Assembly: GCA_963666965.1 (NCBI GenBank)
Contig: OY762939.1
Location: 248,001 to 312,000 of the forward strand
Reading direction: 5' to 3'
Source: Proruminimicrobium sp963666965
GTDB taxonomy: Bacteria; Elusimicrobiota; Endomicrobiia; Endomicrobiales; Endomicrobiaceae
DNA: 64,000 bases
Within the stretch, counting starts at the first letter, position 1; every line of letters starts with the position of its first letter. Below, in pieces: positions 51,633 to 60,802 of the stretch. The notes beneath the pieces are model-generated. The model made no database searches and had not been told where the DNA came from. It was given only the letters and a program-made list of their open reading frames with translations. The translations under genes and the position numbers were made by a program.

Positions 51633-52428
51633 TTTTCAAATCGGCAGGTTTGTCTCTTGGAGCAAGTTTTATGCTGTAAAGAACAAACAATCCCGATATT
51701 ATAGACCCTATAAAATATATAACCCACAGATAAGTAAAATATCTTCCGAAAAGAGCTGTGAATCCCGCTATTATTATTGAAAGAGCAAGAACTATAAGAC
51801 CCGCTTCCATAAATCTCCATTTTGTTTTCATATTCGTATAGACTTCGCCGAGCATATAATTATGTCTTCTGTGTCTTACGAAAGCGCTTGCCAGTATTAT
51901 AAGACCTACCGGCGATATAAGCTGCGCTATCAGATGTATCAAAACAAGCTGAATCTGCCTTGTTCCCTGCGAGAACCATTTTGCGTCATAAAGAGTCAGC
52001 CAGTCTCCCATACTTCCTATAATTTTTGAACCGTCTATTGCCATTGAATTAGTCAAAACAAAAATTATTCCCATACAAATTCCTATCGCATAAGCTGCGA
52101 CAACCGAAGATTTCGGAGCGCCCCCTTCGCCGGGAACCCAGTGAAGTATACCGACAAAAATAGAAGGAGCTATTACCGCCATCATAAAAAGCTGTCTTGC
52201 CGAATTTATAATCATCGGCCACGGATGAGGGCCCATAATATTTTGCAGAGGCCTTGTTATAAAATATATTCCGAACAAAATAAACGCCGTGAAAAGTTTT
52301 TGGTATCCTATTTCGCCGAACATTATTTTTCTTATTTTGCTGACTCTTTCAACTTCAACCGCCATGCCGAAATACAAAAGACCTGTAATAACGGGAACTA
52401 AAATATTTACCACTACGGATAATTCCAT
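51625..52428 (-). CDS. Seven-helix membrane protein, unknown function
   Basis: The 267-residue protein has about seven membrane helices and no recognised catalytic motif. Conserved-looking loops include RPLQNIMGPHPWPM and HWVPGEGGAPKS. The layout resembles 7TM sensor domains but no output domain follows, so it could be a transporter or a sensor part. Its start overlaps the previous stop (TAATG), and it overlaps DUF486 at the other end, so the three are co-translated. Function unknown. Confidence 0.75.
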   Translation of the reverse strand: MELSVVVNILVPVITGLLYFGMAVEVERVSKIRKIMFGEIGYQKLFTAFILFGIYFITRPLQNIMGPHPWPMIINSARQLFMMAVIAPSIFVGILHWVPGEGGAPKSSVVAAYAIGICMGIIFVLTNSMAIDGSKIIGSMGDWLTLYDAKWFSQGTRQIQLVLIHLIAQLISPVGLIILASAFVRHRRHNYMLGEVYTNMKTKWRFMEAGLIVLALSIIIAGFTALFGRYFTYLWVIYFIGSIISGLFVLYSIKLAPRDKPADLKNV

Positions 52429-52976
52429 TATTTATCTCCGGATATGCTGAATTTTATATTTTTATGATCAAGTTTATTATTTTTTAATTTCGACGATTCC
52501 GTTACAAAAAAAACCGGATGCTGCTTATTTTCAGACGATATCACTTCGCAGTGAACCGTGTCTTTTATCAAAGTAAAAAAACTGAAATTCGGATCGTTGT
52601 AACATATTTCAACGGCAATAAAATCCTTGTTTGTCAGGATTTCTTTTTTAAGTTTAGCCGAAAAAGTATATATTTTATCCAAGGCAAAAACAAGATATAA
52701 TCTTGCATACTCCGTATTTTGAGGGTTTAAAAACAGGAAATCTTCATTATCTTTATGGCAGCAGAACCGGATAAATTTTGTTCTTTTGCCTATGCACATC
52801 AGCCTGTGTCCGCCGTAAATATTTCTTGATGTATATAAAATGTCAACCGCCCCCGTTCTGGTTTTTGTTTCAAGGGCTTTTTTTGTAGGCATAATTCTTT
52901 TTATAAGATTCTTTTTTTCGAGAATCTTATAAATCTTTTCCGAAGGTTTTACGGGATTTAAAACAATTTGTTTCAT
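52428..52976 (-). CDS. Hypothetical protein coupled to folD
   Basis: The 182-residue soluble protein has no signal peptide, beginning MKQIVLNPVKPSEKIYKILE. The start is taken where ATGA overlaps the folD stop; a longer frame to 53102 lies inside folD and is a shadow. Mixed alpha/beta with a winged-helix-like start and several Cys/His (FIRFCCHKDN). I do not recognise a family. Tight coupling with folD and the 7TM gene suggests a shared role, not known. Confidence 0.7.
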   Translation of the reverse strand: MKQIVLNPVKPSEKIYKILEKKNLIKRIMPTKKALETKTRTGAVDILYTSRNIYGGHRLMCIGKRTKFIRFCCHKDNEDFLFLNPQNTEYARLYLVFALDKIYTFSAKLKKEILTNKDFIAVEICYNDPNFSFFTLIKDTVHCEVISSENKQHPVFFVTESSKLKNNKLDHKNIKFSISGDK

Positions 52977-53836
52977 TGTCTTTGCGCGGCGAGAACCGTA
53001 TTGTGAAGAAGCATCGTGATAGTCATAGGGCCTACTCCGCCGGGAACAGGGGTTATATCGACATTCATATCTTTTAAAGATTCGAAATCGACGTCTCCGC
53101 ACAATTTTCCGTCAACTCTGTTAATGCCAACGTCTATTACCGTCGCGCCTTCTTTGATAAATGTTTTATCTATCATTTTTGCTTTGCCTATGGCGCATAT
53201 AACTATATCGGCTTTTTTTGTTATTTCTTTAAGATTTTTTGTGCCTGAATGAGCCATCGTCACCGTTGCGTTATTTGCAAGCATAAGCATTGAAACGGGT
53301 TTTCCGACAAGATTGGATCTTCCTATAACAACGGCATCTTTCCCTTTTATATCGATATTTGAATATTTTAAAAGATAAATTACTCCCATCGGAGTACATG
53401 AAACAAGAAGTTTCTGTTCTATTATTTCCTGCCATGATTTTACAAGAGTAAGCATTCCGGCGTTATACGGATGCAGCCCGTCAACATCTTTTTGGGGCAG
53501 AATGGCCTCTATGCATCTGTCGGGGTTTTGCCCTTTCGGCAGAGGAAGCTGCAAAAGAATTCCGTTTACATTTTTATCTTCGTTTAATTTTTTTATAAGA
53601 GATATTATTTCTTCCTGCGAAGCGTTTTCCGCAAGCCCGTGATGAAAAGATTTTATTCCTATTTCAGCGCACGCTTTTATTTTCGAACCTATGTAAACTT
53701 TGCTTGCCGGATCTTCTCCGACGAGTATAGTGGCCAACCCTGGGACAAAGCCTTTGAGTTTGATTATTTCTTCAACTTTAAGTTTAAGTTCCTGCCTTAT
53801 TTTGCCGGATATTTGTTTGCCGTCGATAATACGCAA
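52973..53836 (-). CDS. folD: Bifunctional methylene-THF dehydrogenase/cyclohydrolase
   Basis: FolD interconverts methylene-, methenyl- and formyl-tetrahydrofolate with NADP. The 287-residue protein has the YIGSKIKACAEIGI region with catalytic Lys, NGILLQLPLPKGQ, DVDGLHPYNAG and the cofactor signature VIGRSNLVGKPVSML, ending PGGVGPMTITMLL. It follows the PilZ gene by 11 bp. Confidence 0.97.
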   Translation of the reverse strand: MRIIDGKQISGKIRQELKLKVEEIIKLKGFVPGLATILVGEDPASKVYIGSKIKACAEIGIKSFHHGLAENASQEEIISLIKKLNEDKNVNGILLQLPLPKGQNPDRCIEAILPQKDVDGLHPYNAGMLTLVKSWQEIIEQKLLVSCTPMGVIYLLKYSNIDIKGKDAVVIGRSNLVGKPVSMLMLANNATVTMAHSGTKNLKEITKKADIVICAIGKAKMIDKTFIKEGATVIDVGINRVDGKLCGDVDFESLKDMNVDITPVPGGVGPMTITMLLHNTVLAAQRQ

Positions 53837-53847
53837 AGTTATGCTCC

Positions 53848-54189
53848 TTAATTTAACTGATGGGAAACGTACGACCTGAAAACATCAAGGTTAACGCTTT
53901 CCTGTTCCGAAATTCTGATGCCGTATAAAGGATCAAAAAAACCTTTATCGGTCCTTACTATTTCTCCCGCCAAAACTATAACGTCGCTTAATATGTTGAT
54001 TTTTATTAAAACTTTCTGGCCTATCGAGAAACCGCAATCGCTCTCTATCGCAACTCCGCTTCCGCTTACATTTGTCAGGAAACATTCGCCGAGAACATTT
54101 TTAGTTTCGGCCGACATAATATTTGTGGAATGTGAAACCTGTTTCCTCGGATATCTTCTTCTTTCGTCGGATTCATATCCTTCAAACAT
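53848..54189 (-). CDS. PilZ domain protein
   Basis: The 113-residue PilZ domain has the c-di-GMP-binding R-x-x-x-R part in RRRYPRKQVS (about residues 10-19) and the second motif as NVSGSGVAIE (canonical D/N-x-S-x-x-G). It should bind c-di-GMP and act on a partner, which is not obvious here. It is a paralogue of 54395 and heads the folD operon. Confidence 0.9.
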   Translation of the reverse strand: MFEGYESDERRRYPRKQVSHSTNIMSAETKNVLGECFLTNVSGSGVAIESDCGFSIGQKVLIKINILSDVIVLAGEIVRTDKGFFDPLYGIRISEQESVNLDVFRSYVSHQLN

Positions 54190-54336
54190 TAAGCGTTTCT
54201 CCTTCCGGCCGAATACAGCGGCAGTCTGTTAAAAAACCGTTAAATGCCGGTAAATTATAAGTACACTTTACAGCTGCTAATAATATCATTTTTAATCCGT
54301 TATTTGCAACAAAATTATATTTTTTTAAACCATTAA

Positions 54337-54372
54337 AAAACACGGCCGCAAAAGAAGCAGCTGCCGTGTTTT
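54337..54372 (-). terminator. Terminator after PilZ gene 54395
   Basis: AAAACACGGC pairs with GCCGTGTTTT around a loop of about 16 bases, with a T-run on the minus strand. Confidence 0.8.
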
Positions 54373-54394
54373 ACGCGTACCGTTAACACAGTGT

Positions 54395-54745
54395 TCAGTT
54401 AAGCTGATATTTTATATACGTTCTGAAAAAATTAAGATTTACGCACTCGTCTTCACAAATTCTGATGCCGTAAAGCGGTTCAAAAAAACCCTTATCAACT
54501 CTTATAACTTCTCCTACAAGAAAAACCTTAGCGTTTAACAGATTTATCTGTATAAATATTTTTTCGCCTATATCAAGAAGACAGTCCGTTTCAAGAGCAA
54601 ATCCGTTCTCGCTGACATTGGTTAAAAAACATTCTCCCAAAACATACTGCGACTCCACCGTCATTACGTTTGCGGAGTAGGAAATTTCTTTTCTGGGATA
54701 TCTTCTTCTCTCTTTTGCCATATCGTCCCCCGACTTAAATCCCAT
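54395..54745 (-). CDS. PilZ domain protein (paralogue)
   Basis: The 116-residue protein is similar to 53848 throughout (RRRYPRKEIS, NVSENGFALE, GIRICEDECVNL). Both c-di-GMP motifs are kept. It is a single-gene unit with its own terminator. The tandem PilZ pair suggests c-di-GMP control of some envelope or motility process, but no cyclase is in the window. Confidence 0.9.
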   Translation of the reverse strand: MGFKSGDDMAKERRRYPRKEISYSANVMTVESQYVLGECFLTNVSENGFALETDCLLDIGEKIFIQINLLNAKVFLVGEVIRVDKGFFEPLYGIRICEDECVNLNFFRTYIKYQLN

Positions 54746-54847
54746 TTTCTCTCTCCTTTATTCTCTCTGTATATATTCTACTTTCTTTTGTTGAAAAACT
54801 TTTGAATTATTTGTGAAATTTTTGAAAAATATTAACGGGCATAAAAA

Positions 54848-54880
54848 AAGCGCGGATACCTTTTTAAGGGTTCCGCGCTT
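54848..54880 (-). terminator. Terminator after PfpI gene
   Basis: AAGCGCGGAA pairs with CCGCGCTT and is followed by TTTTTTT on the minus strand. Confidence 0.85.
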
Positions 54881-54894
54881 AAAATAAACGTTTT

Positions 54895-55404
54895 TTACAG
54901 GTTAATCATATCAACAAGCGTCTGTGCGAATTTTTTTGCGCTTTTAGGGCCGTCTGCCGTTATTATTCTGCCGTCAATTTCCACGTCTTTTGCCGTATAA
55001 TTAGCCCCGCCTTTTATAAGAGCGTCTTCTCCGTCGGGAAAAACAGTTGCGTTCCTGCCTTTTAAAATTCCGGCGTTTGCCAAAATTGTCGGGGCTATGC
55101 AGATTGCGCTTACTATTTTGCCCGAATCATAAAACTTTTTTGCTGTTTTGTGGATATCTTCATCCTTAAAAAAAACAGACGAACCTGGACCGCCTATAAA
55201 AACTATCGCGTCAAAATCATCTGGATTTATTTCGCTTGCAAGCATATCGCTCTGGGCTTTTATTTTTATCTTGCCGTAAATTTCGCCGACTACGGTGCTT
55301 GCAGTTTTTACCTCAATGCCGGCATCTTCAAGAATTGCCTTGGGTTCAATATATTCTTCGTCCCTGAACATGTGCGGAGCAGTCACAAAAACCGCTTTTT
55401 TCAT
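54895..55404 (-). CDS. DJ-1/PfpI family protein
   Basis: The 169-residue protein is of the class I glutamine amidotransferase-like fold. The nucleophile Cys102 is in SAICIAPTIL, and the preceding GGPGSSVFF is the oxyanion loop. Members act as deglycases, chaperones or proteases; the exact role is debated. It is the last gene of an aroC-PPIase-pfpI unit (19-bp gap). Confidence 0.9.
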   Translation of the reverse strand: MKKAVFVTAPHMFRDEEYIEPKAILEDAGIEVKTASTVVGEIYGKIKIKAQSDMLASEINPDDFDAIVFIGGPGSSVFFKDEDIHKTAKKFYDSGKIVSAICIAPTILANAGILKGRNATVFPDGEDALIKGGANYTAKDVEIDGRIITADGPKSAKKFAQTLVDMINL

Positions 55405-55423
55405 TTTGCCTCCCGCCGTACAG

Positions 55424-55933
55424 CTATTCTTCTACGGTTATTTTTTTTATTATAACAGGATCCATCGGGTTATCTCTCATATCGCATTCGGTTCTTGCTA
55501 TTTTCTTTACAACTTCAAGATCTTTTGCGCCTGAAACCTGTCCGAAAATAGTATGATTGCCGTTCAGCCAGGGCGTAGAAACTTCCGTTATAAAAAACTG
55601 GGAGCCGTTGGTATTTGGTCCGGCGTTTGCCATTGCAAGAAGACCGGGTTTTGTGAATTTTAAACCGTTTGACGTTTCGTCTTCAAACTTATATCCGGGA
55701 CCGCCTGTTCCGGTTCCCAACGGACATCCGCCCTGTATCATAAAATCAGGTATTACTCTGTGAAACGTAAGTCCGTCATAAAATCTTTTTTTTGCTTTTT
55801 TGCCTGTTTTTAAATCAATAAATTCTTTTGTTCCGTTTGCAAGCCCTACAAAATTTGCGACCGTTACCGGCGCTTTGTCCTCAAACAATTCAATTTCAAT
55901 GTCTCCCATTGACGTTTCAATTAAAGCTTTCAT
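55424..55933 (-). CDS. ppiB: Cyclophilin-type peptidyl-prolyl isomerase
   Basis: The 169-residue cyclophilin has catalytic-core text FHRVIPDFMIQGG (about residues 56-68), NGSQFFIT and NGNHTIFGQV. No signal peptide is present, so it acts in the cytoplasm. It lies 12 bp after aroC. Confidence 0.95.
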   Translation of the reverse strand: MKALIETSMGDIEIELFEDKAPVTVANFVGLANGTKEFIDLKTGKKAKKRFYDGLTFHRVIPDFMIQGGCPLGTGTGGPGYKFEDETSNGLKFTKPGLLAMANAGPNTNGSQFFITEVSTPWLNGNHTIFGQVSGAKDLEVVKKIARTECDMRDNPMDPVIIKKITVEE

Positions 55934-55945
55934 TTTTTCTCCGTA

Positions 55946-57103
55946 TTATATTTTTTGTATTCTGTCCAAATAAGAATAAAAATTTCGTTTCATATCTTCC
56001 ATACAGTCGCCGCCGAATTTTTCTTTCATAGCTTTTGCAATCTCAACTGCAACTGCGGCTTCGGCAACTACGCCGCAGGCCGGAACTGCGCATGCGTCGC
56101 TTCTTACGGCTTCCGCTTTTTCAATCGCCTTTGAAGACAAGTTAACGGATCTTAAAGGTTTTACAAGCGACGGTATAGGTTTCATGGTGCATGTAATTTC
56201 TATATTTTCGCCGTTTGTTATGCCGCCTTCGGTTCCGCCGGCATTGTTTGTTTTTCTGTAAAAAGATTTTTTTTGCGAATAAAAAATTTCATCGTGGGCA
56301 TCAGATCCTAAAATGCCGGCAAACTTTGTGCCTAAACCGAATTCAACGGCTTTAACCGCCTGAATTGATATAAGACTCTGCGCTATTCTTCCGTCAAGTT
56401 TCATATCCCACTGCGTATGGCTGCCAAGCCCAATCGGCGCATTTTCTACTATGATTTTAACTTTCCCGCCGAGAGTATCGCCTTTAGCCATCGCTTTTCT
56501 TATTATCTGTATCATCTTTTTTGAAGCAATTTTATCGGGACATCTTACAAAAGACATTTCCGCTTCATGCTGAAGCCTTTCTTTCGGTATTGATGAAACT
56601 TTTGCCGTAACGGTTCCTATCTGTTCCACATAAGAATAAATATTTATGCCGAACTCTTTTAAAAGCTCTCTGCATACTGCGCCGGCAGCTACTCTTGCCG
56701 CTGTTTCTCTTGCGGAAGCTCTTTCAAGAATATCTCTGAAATCTGAAACTCCGTATTTTGTAAGACCGGCCAAATCGGCATGACCCGGTCTTGGCTTAAG
56801 CAGATATTTTCCGTCGATATCAACGGAAATCGGAGACATTACTGATTTCCAGTTGTCCCAGTCTCTGTTGCCGATATAAAGTGTTATCGGCGAGCCGAGA
56901 GATCTTGCATGTCTTACCCCTGAAACGATCGTTACGTGATCGGTTTCTATTTTCATTCTCTGGCCTCTTCCGTATCCTTTCTGGCGCCTGGCAAGATCAA
57001 CGTCTATATCCTCGGTATTTATGTTTAATCCCGCCGGAATCCCTTCCAAAACCGCAAGGATTCCCTGTCCGTGCGACTCTCCTGCCGTTGAAAATCTGAT
57101 CAT
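55946..57103 (-). CDS. aroC: Chorismate synthase
   Basis: AroC makes chorismate from EPSP using reduced FMN. The 385-residue protein shows GESHGQG near the N-terminus, RPGHADLAG, ERASARETAARVAAGA and TEGGITNGE, all family signatures. It leads the aroC-ppiB-pfpI unit, 87 bp downstream of radA. Confidence 0.97.
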   Translation of the reverse strand: MIRFSTAGESHGQGILAVLEGIPAGLNINTEDIDVDLARRQKGYGRGQRMKIETDHVTIVSGVRHARSLGSPITLYIGNRDWDNWKSVMSPISVDIDGKYLLKPRPGHADLAGLTKYGVSDFRDILERASARETAARVAAGAVCRELLKEFGINIYSYVEQIGTVTAKVSSIPKERLQHEAEMSFVRCPDKIASKKMIQIIRKAMAKGDTLGGKVKIIVENAPIGLGSHTQWDMKLDGRIAQSLISIQAVKAVEFGLGTKFAGILGSDAHDEIFYSQKKSFYRKTNNAGGTEGGITNGENIEITCTMKPIPSLVKPLRSVNLSSKAIEKAEAVRSDACAVPACGVVAEAAVAVEIAKAMKEKFGGDCMEDMKRNFYSYLDRIQKI

Positions 57104-57190
57104 TATGTTGACTCCTTTAAAAGCTTTTCTTAAACATCTGCGAATACGGATAACACCGTTGTTTTTCCTGTTATATCCCGGTTTGTTTAA

Positions 57191-58588
57191 CTAGCCGTTT
57201 TTGTATTCAAAACTAAGTTTTTTAATATCTGCAAGCGCTTTCTGCACGCTGCCTGCCGCCGTTATTTCAATTTTGCCTTTATACTGCATATTTTTTAAAT
57301 TGCCTTCGGGAATTACTGCTCTTGTAAATCCGAGTTTTTCAGCTTCTGACAACCTTTCGTTTATCTGCCCCACGGCCCTTACTTCTCCCGAAAGGCCTAC
57401 TTCTCCGAACACCACGGTCTTGGGCGGACACACAAAATTGGCGTTTGCCGAAGCAATTGCGCAGGCTACGGCAAGATCTGACGCCGTTTCTTTTACTTTT
57501 ATGCCGCCTGCAAAATTTATAAAAACATCCTGGTTTTCAAGGGCAAGACCCATTCTTTTTTCAAGAACGGCTATTATAATTATAACTCTGTTCAAATCAT
57601 AACCGGAAACCATTCTTCTGGGCAGTCCGAAATTCGTTCTTGAAACAAGAGACTGTATTTCAAGAAGAATTGGGCGCGTTCCCTCAACAGAAGCTGTTAT
57701 TATGTTGCCGGCAACATTTGACGATCTTTCGCCGATAAAAATAAACGAAGGATTTTTTACTTCTTCAAGGCCTTCGGCTTTCATTTCAAAAATGCCGATT
57801 TCGCTTGTCGGTCCGAATCTGTTTTTATAAGCTCTGAGAATTCTGTAAATCTGCTGTTTTTCGTTTTCAAAATATAAAACCGTATCAACTATATGCTCTA
57901 AAATTCTCGGGCCCGCAAGATCACCGTCTTTAGTAACATGACCGAGCAGAAAAACCGTAATATGTTTTGATTTTGCCACTCTCAAAAGTTCGGCGGCGCA
58001 TTCTCTTACCTGACCGACTGATCCCGGCGCTCCCGAAAGCTCCGGATGATACGTCGTCTGTATTGAATCTATAACCAAAAAAGAAGGTTCTGTTTTTTCT
58101 ATCGAATCCAAAATATTTTCAAGATTAGTTTCCGAAGCCAAAAAAATATTTTCTTTTTTTATTTTTAATCTTTCGGCTCTTGATTTGACCTGCGACAAAG
58201 ATTCTTCGCCGGAAACATATAATACTTTTCCGCTTTGGGCCAAAGCTCCCGATACCTGCAGCATCAAAGTCGATTTTCCTATTCCGGGCGCTCCTCCCAA
58301 AAGGGTAAGCGAACCTGGAACTATTCCGCCGCCGAGCATATTGTCAAATTCTTTTATGCCCGTTTTTATTCTTACAAAACTTTTAACGGCAACATCATTT
58401 AAAGCAAAAGTGCCGGATGAAAATCCGGTCAGCTGCCTTGCCGCAGTCTGCCCTGAAGAGCCTTTTGCCTGTTTTTCTTCTACGAAAGTATTCCATTTGC
58501 CGCAGCCCGGACATTTGCCGAGCCACTTTGCGGACTCATATCCGCAGTTCTGGCACATGAAAACTGTTTTTATTTTTGACGTTTTCAT
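57191..58588 (-). CDS. radA: DNA repair protein RadA
   Basis: RadA (Sms) is a RecA-like helicase that extends recombination intermediates. The 465-residue protein has the N-terminal zinc finger (Cys12, 15, 26, 29), Walker A GAPGIGKST (about 99-107), the RadA-specific KNRFG motif and a C-terminal Lon-like domain. The start at 58588 overlaps the mlaD stop (TAATG); the longer frame to 58729 is a shadow in mlaD. Confidence 0.96.
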   Translation of the reverse strand: MKTSKIKTVFMCQNCGYESAKWLGKCPGCGKWNTFVEEKQAKGSSGQTAARQLTGFSSGTFALNDVAVKSFVRIKTGIKEFDNMLGGGIVPGSLTLLGGAPGIGKSTLMLQVSGALAQSGKVLYVSGEESLSQVKSRAERLKIKKENIFLASETNLENILDSIEKTEPSFLVIDSIQTTYHPELSGAPGSVGQVRECAAELLRVAKSKHITVFLLGHVTKDGDLAGPRILEHIVDTVLYFENEKQQIYRILRAYKNRFGPTSEIGIFEMKAEGLEEVKNPSFIFIGERSSNVAGNIITASVEGTRPILLEIQSLVSRTNFGLPRRMVSGYDLNRVIIIIAVLEKRMGLALENQDVFINFAGGIKVKETASDLAVACAIASANANFVCPPKTVVFGEVGLSGEVRAVGQINERLSEAEKLGFTRAVIPEGNLKNMQYKGKIEITAAGSVQKALADIKKLSFEYKNG

Positions 58589-59928
58589 TATTTTGAACTC
58601 GTCGTAGCGGCTATCGAGGCGACACCGAATAACGAAGCTATATCCTGATCTGTTATTTTCACTTTTACGTACGGTGTCCACGATACGGCCTGCGTTATAT
58701 TTTCGGCCTGAACTCCGGCATAAAGCCATTTAAATATGCCGAGTCTTGCTCCGGCCGTTACATTTATTTTATTTTCTTTATTTGTCACCAGACGCCCCAT
58801 TTCAAAAACGTCAAGGTTGAAATAAAGCCTTCTGAACGTACCGGCTATAGGATTTAACGGACTGTATCCGACTCCGAGTCCGCCTGTTGATCTTATCGCT
58901 CCTCCGTAAACTTCGAAATATTTGGACCTGAATCCTATAAGAGCGTCAATTTTGTTTATATTGTCTTTTTCTTCCGGTTCCACATTTTTGGAATTTGCTA
59001 TATTGGATACGCCAAGGTAATAAAATTTAGAAGGATTCGGTCTGAACCTGATTCCGAAATCACTGTAAAATTTATCGGCTCTGGTATCGGATCTTCCCAT
59101 ATATTCCCAGTCAATTTCAAGACGGTTTACTTTGCCGAATGTCGACTGGAACTGATCCACGGTTGTTTTTATGCTTGTAACTGTTTCTTTAAGTTCTTTG
59201 GCCATATCTTCGTCATTTACAAGAGTTCCTATAGTGCCTTTGCCGCTGTTGATCTTTGTCATAAATTCATCAAGCTGTTTTGAAACTTTTTTAATTTCAA
59301 GAACTATATCTCTTATATCCTGCTTATTCTGGTTTGTAACTTCGGCAAGATCTCCGGAGAATTTATTAAAATTGGTTATAATCTGGCTTATCTCTTTTTC
59401 TTTATCCGCTATCGTCTTGCTTACTTTTTTCAGATTTTTTACCGTATCTGAAAGATTTTTAAAGAAATCCTGATTAATGCCGGAAGATACGTCTCCTAAA
59501 ACTTTATTCACCTTGTCGACAACGCTTGCTATCATATCTTCAACCGAACGCGATTCTGCCGTATTTATGTTGCCGCCGTCTGGCAAAAGAGGATTAGCCG
59601 CAGTACCGGGAATAACTTCGATATATTTTGTGCCTATAATGCCCATTGCAACTATTCTCGCCGTGGCGTCCGAATATAATTTAACATCCGAAGAGATATT
59701 GAGAACTATTTTTGCCTGACCGTTTTCAAGAACTATTTTCTTTATATTTCCGACGTCAACTCCGGCGATTTTAACTTTTGATTTTTTAGGAAGGCCCGAC
59801 GCATTGTCAAAATAAGCGTTAACGGTATATTTTGATTTAAAATCAAAATTACCGAGCAGAACAATCGTTACCGCGACCGCAATCAGTCCAAGCGTCACAA
59901 ACAGCCCTAATTTTGATTCATTAGTCAC
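58588..59928 (-). CDS. mlaD: MlaD-type MCE lipid-transport protein
   Basis: The 446-residue protein has one N-terminal membrane helix (about residues 7-26), an MCE domain (YFDNASGLPKKSKVKIAGV) and a long helical part with coiled-coil character (about 150-270). The C-terminal 180 residues look like beta strands, more than in E. coli MlaD. It would carry phospholipids between the membranes together with the ATPase MlaF encoded 3 bp upstream. The start is GTG at 59928 with GAGGAG upstream. Confidence 0.9.
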   Translation of the reverse strand: MTNESKLGLFVTLGLIAVAVTIVLLGNFDFKSKYTVNAYFDNASGLPKKSKVKIAGVDVGNIKKIVLENGQAKIVLNISSDVKLYSDATARIVAMGIIGTKYIEVIPGTAANPLLPDGGNINTAESRSVEDMIASVVDKVNKVLGDVSSGINQDFFKNLSDTVKNLKKVSKTIADKEKEISQIITNFNKFSGDLAEVTNQNKQDIRDIVLEIKKVSKQLDEFMTKINSGKGTIGTLVNDEDMAKELKETVTSIKTTVDQFQSTFGKVNRLEIDWEYMGRSDTRADKFYSDFGIRFRPNPSKFYYLGVSNIANSKNVEPEEKDNINKIDALIGFRSKYFEVYGGAIRSTGGLGVGYSPLNPIAGTFRRLYFNLDVFEMGRLVTNKENKINVTAGARLGIFKWLYAGVQAENITQAVSWTPYVKVKITDQDIASLFGVASIAATTSSK

Positions 59929-59931
59929 AGA

Positions 59932-60702
59932 TTATTTCTCCTCGAAATCAAAAGACATTTCTACAGGAATCGGCCCCTGCATAAGCCCTTCGACAAACTG
60001 TTTTACATATTCGTTTTTTGTATTTTTTACTTCTTCAGCCGTTCCGTTAAAAATAATTTTACCTTGATAAAGCATTAATATTCTGTCGGCTATCTTATAA
60101 GCTGATTTCATATCGTGCGTCACTACGACAGAAGTTATTTTCAATTCTTTTTTCAAATGCAGTATCAAAGAACCTATAACATCCGACATTATCGGATCAA
60201 GGCCTGTGGTCGGCTCATCGTAAAAAACATATTTAGGCTGATACGCTATCGCTCTTGCAAGTCCGACTCTTTTTTTCATGCCGCCGCTTATGGCGGACGG
60301 TTTTAAATGTTCTATATCTTTAAGCCCTACCATCCCAAGGCATAATTTAACTCTTTCTTTTATTTCAACAGGCGAAAGATTCGTCAGATTCTTAAGGCCG
60401 AAAGCCACATTTTCTTCTATTGTCAACGAATCAAATAAAGCAGCTTCCTGAAAAAGATAACCCATTTTTTTTTGTATATCGTAAAGACCGAATTTATCAG
60501 TTTTAGTAATATCAGTATTATCTATAAAAATACTGCCTTTGTCGGGTTTTATAAGCCCGACTATATTTTTAAGCAATATGCTTTTGCCTGTTCCGGAACC
60601 GCCTATAATCACAAGTGTTTCGCCGTCTTTGACTTCAAAATCTATACCGCTTAAAACTTGTTTAGTGCCGAAAGCTTTATAAAGATTCTCAACTTTTATC
60701 AT
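59932..60702 (-). CDS. mlaF: Mla-type ABC transporter ATP-binding protein
   Basis: The 256-residue ATPase has Walker A GGSGTGKS (34-41), signature ISGGMKKRVGLARA and Walker B YVFYDEPTTGLDP, the MKKRVG form being typical of MlaF/TtgA-like MCE systems. The permease MlaE is not encoded next to it. A weak promoter (TTGAAA-N18-TAAAAT, about 60722-60751) may lie just upstream. Confidence 0.92.
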   Translation of the reverse strand: MIKVENLYKAFGTKQVLSGIDFEVKDGETLVIIGGSGTGKSILLKNIVGLIKPDKGSIFIDNTDITKTDKFGLYDIQKKMGYLFQEAALFDSLTIEENVAFGLKNLTNLSPVEIKERVKLCLGMVGLKDIEHLKPSAISGGMKKRVGLARAIAYQPKYVFYDEPTTGLDPIMSDVIGSLILHLKKELKITSVVVTHDMKSAYKIADRILMLYQGKIIFNGTAEEVKNTKNEYVKQFVEGLMQGPIPVEMSFDFEEK

Positions 60703-60755
60703 CTTGCCTCATTGTATAATATTTTACTCTATTTTTGCCAGCATTTTCAATAAAA

Positions 60756-60783
60756 AAACCCGTATCTTAAACGATACGGGTTT
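60756..60783 (-). terminator. Terminator after barrel gene 60803
   Basis: AAACCCGTATC pairs with GATACGGGTTT around a six-base loop, with a T-run on the minus strand. Confidence 0.85.
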
Positions 60784-60802
60784 CTGTTTTAAAATTAATT
60801 TT

